Assembly (NCBI GenBank): GCA_002292895.1
Contig: DBCE01000094.1
Location: 3,302 to 17,255, forward strand
Origin: Phycisphaerales bacterium UBA966
GTDB taxonomy: Bacteria > Planctomycetota > Phycisphaerae > Phycisphaerales > SM1A02
Direction of reading: 5' to 3'
DNA: 13,954 bases
Position 1 is the first letter of the stretch, and each line of letters starts with the position of its first letter. Under the pieces are notes generated by a model. The model made no database searches. It saw nothing but the letters and a program-made list of their open reading frames with translations, and had not been told where the DNA came from. Both the position numbers and the translations under genes were made by a program. Of the stretch, positions 7,231 to 13,787 are shown piece by piece.

Positions 7231-9330
7231 TTACGGACTCGAATCGCTACGGCGGCGCCATCGTCCCGACAGCCCACCTGTCGAAGAACCCGATGCAGTC
7301 GCCTGCTCCTCGTCCTTACCGGATTCCGCCGCACGGGATGCAACTCCGGCGGGATCTGGCGGTACATCTTTGTCGTCCCACCTCATGGTGCGGAACCGTT
7401 GTGGCGTGGACGCCCATTGCTCCTTACGACGCGCGCGCTCTTCAGCGTCGCGCGCTTCGCGTCGTTCGCGTTCTTGCTCGCCGAGCGACTTCCATTCCTT
7501 GGATCGTGCTTCTCGGTCGTCCCGCTCGCGGTCGGACAACGTTTTCCACTTCCCGGAACGATCTTCGCGATCGGCTTGCTCGCGATCAGCCAGCGTGCTC
7601 CAACTTCGCGAGTTTGCCTCACGCGACTGTTTCTCACGATCGGCCAATGTCGCCCATTGCCGTGTCTCAGGCGCTGGCTCGCCGGCTGGCTTCCACGCAC
7701 CCCGTGTATCACGCTCGCGCTGTGCAGCTTGGCGTTGCTCGTTCTCCGCTCGGCGCGCCGCATCGGCGGTACGAACCGCATCGGCGGCCGGTGATCGCCA
7801 CGGGCGCTGCACTGGTGGTTCGGCCGCGTCACCGGCTGAACCGGCGTCCGCTCCGCCATCGGCTGGTTGATCGGCAGCAGTGTCAATCATGGGATCGCTG
7901 CCAGAGTCTGCAATTGCCGGATTTTCTTGGGCTGACTGCATGGAGCTACTGGTACTCGCAAACTCACTTTCAAGCTCGTCATCGACCACTACATCCGTAG
8001 CAACACTCCTGCGATCACTGCGCGTCGCTTGTTCAGTTCGTTCCTGCTCTGCAAGTGCAGCGGCAATGGGGAGCAAGGTGCAATCACGGATACTTGCAAA
8101 GCGCGGCGGATCTTCTGCAAGATCAATGACTACTTCCCACACTTCAATACCGCGCATGGCACTGCCTTCTTGCATCCCATCCACAATGCCCGTGGCAACG
8201 CGTGTTCGCCATAGCCAACTGCGCGCACATATGAACGGAGCGATCGCCTCAAATTCCTCCGGCGTCAATGCGCCCGAAGTCACTGGCCACGCCAATTGCG
8301 CGCGCTCACCAGCCGCAAGCGATGCACGCGCTTGAATCATCTTGGCTGCCAGTTCGGTGCCAACTGATGGAATGGCACGAAGCACTTCCTCGGGCGCGTT
8401 GGCAATGTCAATCTGTCGATGTTCGACTGCTGAATTTCCAGCAATCACCGCATCAAGCACCGCGCTCCACTGATCAACTGGAAGTTGTGAAAGGCGCATC
8501 GCACGCACCAAATCGCCCTGATTTATAGGGGTTTCGCCACCAACCGCGCTGCGCATGCGCTCCGCGGTACCGCCCACTGAATGTGCGTCGATCGCTGACA
8601 TTCCTTCGCTGCTCCATGCGCCAAGAGGCTGCCGCTGAATGATTGCGCCTGCCACACCACTACCAAGTGCACGCTGTGCCGAAAATGGCGTTGCAACATC
8701 CGCCACTGCCAACGTTCGAACCCGCGCCGGGATTGCTCCGCCTGCACCTGACGCGGAACTGCTGTCCTGCAAGCGCCGAACGCCCGCAGCAATTCCCGCG
8801 GCCACTGGACCAATCACCCGGTCGGCGGTCAAACCAACTTCTGGTTGCACAATGGACTCGATGGCGTCCGCAGTTCCACCGCGCGCCACCGCGGCCGCGG
8901 CGGCTTTGGCATCAATCACTCCAGTGGCGGCGAGCACTGCAGGGTCAAGACCTGCAAGTGCAAATTTCGCGCACTCGGAAACCAGCCGCTCGCCGGACGG
9001 GCCAACTGGCAATATCCGAGCGACTGCCTGTGCGCCATCTGCTTCATAGAGCAACACTTCATCAGGCAATTCCGGCGTCTCGCCGTCCGCGATCGTTTGC
9101 CGCTGCGCCGAAAGGAGCGCCGCAACTGCTTGGCATCCGCTCCACGCGATCGCGCGTTGTTGCGTTCGATCACGCATCGCTGCTAATCCAGCATGTTCTG
9201 CCTCCGCTGCGGCAAGTAGGCCACCAGCAACCAGCGCCGCAACTGCCAGCACTACCAACACCGCAAGCATCACCACACCGCGTCGGGCGGTGCGCGTGCT
9301 CGGCCTTCGGATGCTTGGGTACAAGATCAC
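7231..9330 (-). CDS. gspK: GspK minor pseudopilin with a long charged C-terminal extension
   Basis: 699 residues, about twice the usual GspK length. GspK caps the pseudopilus tip with GspI and GspJ. Residues 1-18 are a basic leader ending in ARRG. Residues 19-41 are the hydrophobic helix (VVMLAVLVVLAVAALVAGG), which lacks the Glu at mature position +5, as is known for GspK. Residues 303-336 contain a helix-hairpin-helix-like stretch (IDIANAPEEVLRAIPSVG) typical of the GspK SAM-like region, and the family-like fold seems to end near residue 425. The remaining 275 residues are acidic, then Arg/Glu-rich, with four 18-residue repeats at 557-628 and a basic end. The GTG start overlaps the gspJ stop by 4 bases (GTGA), and GGAGG at 9338-9342 sits 7 bases before it, which supports this start. 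No membrane segment is seen in the extension. Confidence 0.87.
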   Translation of the reverse strand: MILYPSIRRPSTRTARRGVVMLAVLVVLAVAALVAGGLLAAAEAEHAGLAAMRDRTQQRAIAWSGCQAVAALLSAQRQTIADGETPELPDEVLLYEADGAQAVARILPVGPSGERLVSECAKFALAGLDPAVLAATGVIDAKAAAAAVARGGTADAIESIVQPEVGLTADRVIGPVAAGIAAGVRRLQDSSSASGAGGAIPARVRTLAVADVATPFSAQRALGSGVAGAIIQRQPLGAWSSEGMSAIDAHSVGGTAERMRSAVGGETPINQGDLVRAMRLSQLPVDQWSAVLDAVIAGNSAVEHRQIDIANAPEEVLRAIPSVGTELAAKMIQARASLAAGERAQLAWPVTSGALTPEEFEAIAPFICARSWLWRTRVATGIVDGMQEGSAMRGIEVWEVVIDLAEDPPRFASIRDCTLLPIAAALAEQERTEQATRSDRRSVATDVVVDDELESEFASTSSSMQSAQENPAIADSGSDPMIDTAADQPADGGADAGSAGDAAEPPVQRPWRSPAADAVRTADAARRAENEQRQAAQRERDTRGAWKPAGEPAPETRQWATLADREKQSREANSRSWSTLADREQADREDRSGKWKTLSDRERDDREARSKEWKSLGEQERERREARDAEERARRKEQWASTPQRFRTMRWDDKDVPPDPAGVASRAAESGKDEEQATASGSSTGGLSGRWRRRSDSSP
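7447..7662 (-). repeat. Four 18-residue (54-base) W-x-T-L-x-D-R-E repeats in the GspK tail
   Basis: Residues 557-574, 575-592, 593-610 and 611-628 align without gaps: RQWATLADREKQSREANS, RSWSTLADREQADREDRS, GKWKTLSDRERDDREARS and KEWKSLGEQERERREARD. Trp at position 3, Leu at 6, Glu at 10 and Arg-Glu at 14-15 are invariant, and Asp-Arg at 8-9 is kept in three of four. An imperfect further unit (residues 629-639, ending KEQW) follows. The 18-residue period is five helical turns, and the alternating acidic and basic residues suggest a long charged helix with Trp and Leu on one face. Confidence 0.93.
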
Positions 9331-9965
9331 TGCCCCGCCTCCGGTATGAAGTTCGCCCCATCAGCGCCCGCTGCATCAGGAACCGCGATCGTTCGAACCC
9401 GATCTGGCGTTCCAAAGTTGTCTTCCTCCGATTGAGCGGCCGCCACTCCAAACCACAGCGCCACTTCAACCGCCTGCGGCAGCGAACCCGCCGAAAGTGA
9501 GTCGAACGAATCCGCCCATCCGCCTTGCGTCCAGTAGCGCACGCGCATGGCTCGCACGGTGGCGGGAAGAACGCTAGACCCGCCGCCGCGAGTAACGGTG
9601 ATGTTTCCAGAAGACTCACCGATCTCCGTTGCAGACAGAGCAGCAAACGCGGCGCGCGCCAATGCGTGCACGCTGCCGCTGCCCGCATCGGTTCGCGAAG
9701 AAAGAACCCGGACTGACCGATCTGTTCCGGTGACTCCGGAACCCAACGGACCGCCATCAACCACTGCCGTTTGCAATGCTGCTTCGAGCACGCTGTACAA
9801 CGCATCCGCTGACCGAGTCTGCGCGGCCGTGCGTGCCGAGAATTGCCGAGTACGCGTGAGATCCTCAACAAACATTGCAAGCGCGCCAAGGAGCAGCATG
9901 AGCATGCCCACGGCAATCAGCGCTTCCAACAGCGTGAATCCACGGGCATTCCGGCGGCGATTCAT
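9327..9965 (-). CDS. gspJ: GspJ minor pseudopilin
   Basis: 212 residues, near the usual length. It carries a class III (prepilin) signal MNRRRNARG|FTLLEALIAVG with cleavage expected after Gly9, Phe as the first mature residue and Glu at +5 (E14). The hydrophobic helix spans about 10-32. The rest is a globular periplasmic domain with a Gly/Ser-rich loop near 118-132 and, near 185-190, the LPQAVEVALWF strand typical of GspJ. It assembles with GspI and GspK at the pseudopilus tip. The ATG at 9965 overlaps the gspI stop by 4 bases. A perfect GGAGG (9973-9977) lies 7 bases upstream, so the start is secure. The GspJ rather than GspH/I call rests on the late strand and the position between I and K. 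Confidence 0.88.
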   Translation of the reverse strand: MNRRRNARGFTLLEALIAVGMLMLLLGALAMFVEDLTRTRQFSARTAAQTRSADALYSVLEAALQTAVVDGGPLGSGVTGTDRSVRVLSSRTDAGSGSVHALARAAFAALSATEIGESSGNITVTRGGGSSVLPATVRAMRVRYWTQGGWADSFDSLSAGSLPQAVEVALWFGVAAAQSEEDNFGTPDRVRTIAVPDAAGADGANFIPEAGQ

Positions 9966-10369
9966 CGGGAAACCTCCGGACGCTCAGTTCCACCGCCGCC
10001 ATCGCCGCGCATCAATTGCCGAAGTACCGCCAAGCGCGGTGGATCATTGGTCGACTCGTCGCTGCGCCCATCAGGCTGCTCGTCATAGACCTCCACCACC
10101 GCAAGCGCCAATCCGGGGAAGTCAGAAGGCTCCATCCGTGACTCCACACGCAGTCCAGGCACCACGCGATCGTCTTGTGAGTCATCGGAAATTCCTGCCT
10201 CCATGCGCGCCAGCTGCGATCGCGCAACGTCCATCGCCAGAGACCTTCGTGCTGCGCGCGCGCCATCAGCGACAGCGCCATCAACAACACCCAGCACCAC
10301 GATGCCGGCGAACGAAAAAACTGCCGTAGCAAGTAGCACCTCTAACAACACGGAGCCGCGTTGCTTCAT
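9962..10369 (-). CDS. gspI: GspI minor pseudopilin
   Basis: 135 residues with the prepilin signal MKQRG|SVLLEVLLATAVF: cleavage after Gly5, Ser as the first mature residue, Glu at +5 (E10). The hydrophobic helix runs to about residue 26 and continues into a helix containing SLAMDVARSQLARMEAG, which resembles the A-xx-QL-E pattern common in GspI. The C-terminal end is rich in Gly, Arg and Glu. The start is supported by AGGAG at 10376-10380, 6 bases before the ATG, and by the 4-base overlap with gspH. GspI is the expected binding partner of GspJ and GspK encoded next to it. Confidence 0.86.
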   Translation of the reverse strand: MKQRGSVLLEVLLATAVFSFAGIVVLGVVDGAVADGARAARRSLAMDVARSQLARMEAGISDDSQDDRVVPGLRVESRMEPSDFPGLALAVVEVYDEQPDGRSDESTNDPPRLAVLRQLMRGDGGGGTERPEVSR

Positions 10370-11136
10370 GGCTCACTCCTCTGCGACTGTGAGCCATCAT
10401 CGCGCGAACGATCGACTGGTCCGGTTCGAATGACCTTCGCAGAGCTATCGATGCGCCGGACTTCACCAAAGAGAGGGTCGATTGAAATCCGAGTCGACCG
10501 CGCGCCTGCTTGAATCCACAATTCGCGCACTGCCGCAGCACTTCCATCCGGAAGAAACAACGCAATTCGTTCGTCGCCTGCCGCGGTAGAGAATTCCGAT
10601 CGCTCTGCTTCCGACGAAGGCGCTTCCGTACCGGCGTGCATTCCAAACTCCAGTGCGCGCGAAGCCCATGATTCCTCGATCGTTTGTTCGAATCCCCCGT
10701 CGCCACCTGCTCCGCTTTCGCCCATAGAGGCGCCCGCACTTGCACCGGCGCGATTGGCTACATCGGCAACCCGACGCTCCATTTCTGCCTTGAGGCGCTG
10801 CGCCTTTCGTGTTCCACGCAGCGCGGACTCCATGCCGTCAGCGCCCGCCGCGCCTTCGGTGCCGTCCTCGGCTTGCCGCAGTAAATCGACTGCCCGCACT
10901 TCAATGCGCGTGCCATCATTGGTCACCACCAATTCAACAACTGCGCCCTCGCGCTGTGCCCATGCGCGTGCAGACATCGCTTGCGACATCGTGTCATCAA
11001 CCGTGCGTTCAAATGACTGACTATCAAGTAACTGAGTTCCGTACGGCAACACAATGGCTGACAACGCCACCAGCACGCCGATCACAATCAGCAGTTCGAG
11101 CAATGTAAATGCGCGGCGCGCGCGCATAGGAATCAC
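10366..11136 (-). CDS. gspH: GspH-like minor pseudopilin with a central insertion
   Basis: 256 residues, longer than the usual 150-200. The prepilin signal is RARRA|FTLLELLIVIG, with Glu at +5 (E14) but Ala instead of Gly before the cleavage site. Residues 38-80 follow the GspH pattern (helix, then VVELVVTNDGTRIEV), and 190-232 form the closing strands (ALFLPDGSA, then RISIDPLFGEV). Between them, residues about 88-158 are an Ala/Gly/Glu-rich insertion with a charged helix (KAQRLKAEMERR). The GTG at 11136 overlaps the gspG stop by 4 bases and has no clear ribosome site. An in-frame ATG three codons later (11127) is an alternative that leaves the signal intact. GspH probably sits between the GspG shaft and the tip complex. 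Confidence 0.83.
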   Translation of the reverse strand: MIPMRARRAFTLLELLIVIGVLVALSAIVLPYGTQLLDSQSFERTVDDTMSQAMSARAWAQREGAVVELVVTNDGTRIEVRAVDLLRQAEDGTEGAAGADGMESALRGTRKAQRLKAEMERRVADVANRAGASAGASMGESGAGGDGGFEQTIEESWASRALEFGMHAGTEAPSSEAERSEFSTAAGDERIALFLPDGSAAAVRELWIQAGARSTRISIDPLFGEVRRIDSSAKVIRTGPVDRSRDDGSQSQRSEP

Positions 11137-11651
11137 CGCGGTGTCGCGGTGCCGCCGCCAGAGGAGGATCCGCTTCCGAAGTCGCCGAAGTCGGCGTCCG
11201 CATTGCCTTTGCCCTTGGAAAGGGAGATGTCGTCTTCAGTACCTTCTTGTCCGTCCGGACCGACCGACAGAATGTCAAAGCCAACGGCCACACCTTCTGC
11301 TGGGAAGACATACACCCACTCATGCCCCCACATGTCCTTGGGAACCGCGGATTCCAAATATGGGCCCGCCCATCGACCAGCGGCATCGTCATCGAGCACG
11401 GACTTGTCCCACAACACCACCACGCCCTCTTCTTGCGTCGGCAAACGCTTGACATCATTCTTGAACATCATGATCGCCTTCTTGATCGCCTGCATCTGTA
11501 CGGTCTGCGTGCCTTCGTACGCCTTGTCAGACTGTCCGCTCAAGTTGTAGAGGACAATTCCGCCCAAGGCCAAGAGGATGCCGATCACAATCAGCAGCTC
11601 AAGGATGGTGAAGGCGCGACGGTTGCGATGGCGGGTTGAAGTGGTTCGCAT
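11133..11651 (-). CDS. gspG: GspG major pseudopilin
   Basis: 172 residues; the main subunit of the pseudopilus shaft. The signal NRRA|FTILELLIVIG has Ala13 before the cleavage site and Glu at +5 (E18). The globular part has the full GspG signature: RLPTQEEG (69-76), WAGPYLESAVPKDMWG (94-109), and DILSVGPDGQEGTEDDI (126-142), the last being the loop that binds calcium in characterised GspG proteins. Residues 146-172 are an added Gly/Ser/Asp-rich tail that ordinary GspG lacks. The ATG at 11651 has AGGAG at 11664-11668, 12 bases upstream, which is a rather long spacing. A 77-base gap, the largest inside the operon, separates it from the TPR-like gene. Confidence 0.95.
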   Translation of the reverse strand: MRTTSTRHRNRRAFTILELLIVIGILLALGGIVLYNLSGQSDKAYEGTQTVQMQAIKKAIMMFKNDVKRLPTQEEGVVVLWDKSVLDDDAAGRWAGPYLESAVPKDMWGHEWVYVFPAEGVAVGFDILSVGPDGQEGTEDDISLSKGKGNADADFGDFGSGSSSGGGTATPR

Positions 11652-11728
11652 TGGGGTAGTGATCTCCTGCTCGGTGTGTTTACCGGGAACCGTGCAGGGG
11701 GTTGCGGCGATGAGGTACCGGCATAGAT
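11652..11728 (-). promoter_or_regulatory. 77-base gap before gspG with a ribosome site and a weak inverted repeat
   Basis: This is the only sizeable gap within the operon and it precedes the most highly needed subunit, the major pseudopilin. Apart from the AGGAG at 11664-11668 I see an imperfect stem on the minus strand, CCGGTACC pairing with GGTTCCCGG with one mismatch and one bulge. There is no U-run, so it is not a standard terminator. It could be a processing or stability element, or chance. I cannot identify a promoter by eye. Confidence 0.25.
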
Positions 11729-12598
11729 CTACCGTGATTTCTCGCGGATCTCATCCAAATATTGCTGCCATTCCGCGGCGGTTTCCTCGTCGGGCGCCAG
11801 CTCAATGGAGGCTTCAATGTCCTTGATGCCCCCCGCTGCATCGCCCAATTCCGCCTTGGCTATCCCACGAACAAGCAGCGCGGCCCCGCGAAGATAGCGG
11901 GCATCGTCGGTTGTTCCGGTAGTCGACTTCACGACGAACTCTGCAATCGCAAGGCCTCGAGCGGGCTCACCTTCGGCAATCCAAAGGTCCGCCACGCCCA
12001 ATGCGGCGAATGGATCAAGTTCCATCGCTAACTCGCGCGCCTCACTGAGAAGCGCATCAGCTGAAGCAATGTCCCCTGCCGCCACCGCGCGTTCAATACG
12101 AACCGTCTGTAGCAGAGCGCGCGCCATCGGATCTTTGGAGTCGCGCGCCACCAACTCGCGCGCCAATTTCTCGGCGGTGTCGTAATTCTCCGTTTCAAGA
12201 GCGCTGGCGATTGCTAACTCTTCGACGGACATGGTTTCATCGCCATCATCAGCAGCATCACCGTCAGCGCCTACCAACGGACTTGCGGGGAGCGAAGGAT
12301 CTCCGTCTGTCATACCACCATTGCCATTCTGCGCGGCATATGCAGCAGCGGCTTCGGCGGCAACCGCCTGACCGGCGGCAATCTGCTGCGCTTGGCTCGT
12401 TGCGTATGCATCACGTGCTTGATCACGCGCGGAGCTCAGGCCGGCCGCCATTGCAACAAGGACGGCAATCACACCGATGAGCAGCGCGCCAACCAATGAG
12501 ACTGCACAACCAACACTGAAGCCTGTCCAAAATCCATGCTTTGGACTGGTACTGGCAGCGTGCGGTTGTATCGGCGGCGCGTTAGTCGGAATATTCAC
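11729..12598 (-). CDS. Single-pass membrane protein with periplasmic TPR-like repeats, function unknown
   Basis: I do not recognise this as a named T2SS gene. With the GTG at 12598, ten bases after the gspF stop, it has 289 residues. A TTG at 12625 would add nine residues and overlap gspF. Neither start has a good ribosome site. Residues 22-50 form one membrane helix, about 52-90 an Ala/Gln-rich helix, and 91-123 a flexible Gly/Asp-rich linker. Residues 124-285 are helical pairs of TPR type, the clearest being ALLVRGIAKAELGDAAGGIK (240-259) followed by DIEASIELAPDE. The N-terminus is probably cytoplasmic and the repeats periplasmic, but the charge bias around the helix is weak. Its position between gspF and gspG implies a part in assembling or stabilising the machine. 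Some pilus and secretin systems use TPR pilot proteins, but those are lipoproteins and no lipobox is present here. Confidence 0.75.
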   Translation of the reverse strand: MNIPTNAPPIQPHAASTSPKHGFWTGFSVGCAVSLVGALLIGVIAVLVAMAAGLSSARDQARDAYATSQAQQIAAGQAVAAEAAAAYAAQNGNGGMTDGDPSLPASPLVGADGDAADDGDETMSVEELAIASALETENYDTAEKLARELVARDSKDPMARALLQTVRIERAVAAGDIASADALLSEARELAMELDPFAALGVADLWIAEGEPARGLAIAEFVVKSTTGTTDDARYLRGAALLVRGIAKAELGDAAGGIKDIEASIELAPDEETAAEWQQYLDEIREKSR

Positions 12599-12608
12599 AG
12601 CGCCAATC

Positions 12609-13787
12609 TTACGCCTGACCACCAAGTTGAAGCATTGGCAACACCAGCGCCAGGAAGATAGAGAGCACCACTGCTGCCAGGAACAGCAACAGAGCTGGCT
12701 CCATCAATTTCACCGCAATTCCTAGGGTTCGATCCACGCGTTTCTCAAGGGTGTCCGCCACACCGCCCAACACAGTGGGGAGATTGTTGGAACTCTCGCC
12801 AACGGAAATCATCTCTACAACGTCGGGTTCAAAGAATCCACTATCCGCAAGCGGTTGCGCCAATGGTTCGCCGCTACGAACCGCTTCCGTGGCTTGTTCC
12901 ACGCTCTCCGCCAGTCGAGGATGTCCAGCCGCGTCGCGCGCGATGGTCATCGCTTGCAACATTGGAATTCCATTTGCCAAGAGCGTTCCAAGCACGCGCG
13001 TGAATCGCGCCACGCAAATTGCCCGGATCAATGCGCCGTATTGCGGCACACGCAGTTCAGCGTCGCGTAATCGGCGTTGCAACGCAGGACGCTGCCACGC
13101 CCACCAACCAGCCACAGCGATCACTGCCAGGCCGAGCAACAACCAAGGCCACCGCTCCACCAAGATGTCGCTCACGCCCATGAGAAATCGCGTTGGAAGT
13201 GGCAGCTCACCTTTGACATGAAATTTCTTGAACTTAGGAACAAAGAAGATCAGCGCGGCAATCACAATGCCAAATCCGACCGCCAGCAAGATCACTGGAT
13301 AGATCAGATTGCCGACCACTTTGCTGCGCATCTCCGCCTGATTCTCAATGAAGATGGCAAGGCGCGCGAACACATCCTCAAGGAATCCGCCACGCTCGCC
13401 AGCGCGCACCATGGCAACTTGCACATCCGGGAACACTCCGGGATATCGAGCCATCGCCTCAGCGAGTCGCTCGCCATCTTGCACTGCATCGGCGATCGAT
13501 TGCCACGTTGCAGCAAGTCGAACGTTGGACTTTCCACGACCGAGCAACCGGAGCGAACGCAACAGCGGAACTCCAGCGCGCAGCAAGTCCCCAAGTTGGC
13601 GATACGAATTTGCTAACGCGCGCGCACCAACACCGCGCGACCGTGGGGCGCGACGCTCGGCAACCTTCGTTGGCGAAAGCCCACGCGACTGCAGATCCGC
13701 CAACGCGGCCATTTCCGACGCGGCATCCAGCGTGCCGGCGACACGGACACCAACGGAATCTCGGGCCTCGTAAGCAAATGTCGGCAC
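12609..13787 (-). CDS. gspF: GspF inner-membrane platform protein
   Basis: 392 residues, normal for GspF/PilC. It is the polytopic core that transmits the work of the GspE ATPase to the pseudopilus. Residues 4-43 are the usual start (FAYEARDSVGVRVAGTLDA, then GLSPTKV). The two homologous cytoplasmic T2SSF domains are at about 62-184 and 257-386, with AGERGGFLEDVFARLA in the first and VLGTLLANGIPMLQAM plus MISVGESSNNLPTVLGG in the second. Membrane helices are at about 161-184, 213-231 and 364-386 (EPALLLFLAAVVLSIFLALV). The start is a GTG with no obvious Shine-Dalgarno, but the protein begins exactly where the family begins. It is the first complete gene of the operon in the window. The platform partner gspE is not visible. 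Confidence 0.95.
   Translation of the reverse strand: MPTFAYEARDSVGVRVAGTLDAASEMAALADLQSRGLSPTKVAERRAPRSRGVGARALANSYRQLGDLLRAGVPLLRSLRLLGRGKSNVRLAATWQSIADAVQDGERLAEAMARYPGVFPDVQVAMVRAGERGGFLEDVFARLAIFIENQAEMRSKVVGNLIYPVILLAVGFGIVIAALIFFVPKFKKFHVKGELPLPTRFLMGVSDILVERWPWLLLGLAVIAVAGWWAWQRPALQRRLRDAELRVPQYGALIRAICVARFTRVLGTLLANGIPMLQAMTIARDAAGHPRLAESVEQATEAVRSGEPLAQPLADSGFFEPDVVEMISVGESSNNLPTVLGGVADTLEKRVDRTLGIAVKLMEPALLLFLAAVVLSIFLALVLPMLQLGGQA

Noticed and set aside
6272..7870. Plus-strand open frame of 532 codons.
   Set aside because: It lies antisense to gspL and gspK, both of which show clear family motifs. It is Ser/Ala/Arg-rich with no domain pattern, as expected from the opposite strand of codon-biased genes.
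11652..11728. Rho-independent terminator between the TPR-like gene and gspG.
   Set aside because: The only stem I can draw is imperfect and is not followed by a run of T on the minus strand.
12599..12625. TTG start for the TPR-like gene, giving 298 residues.
   Set aside because: It would overlap gspF by 17 bases, and the extra residues MVVRRKIGA add nothing recognisable. The GTG at 12598 gives a short gap typical of the operon. The choice is not firm because neither start has a good ribosome site.
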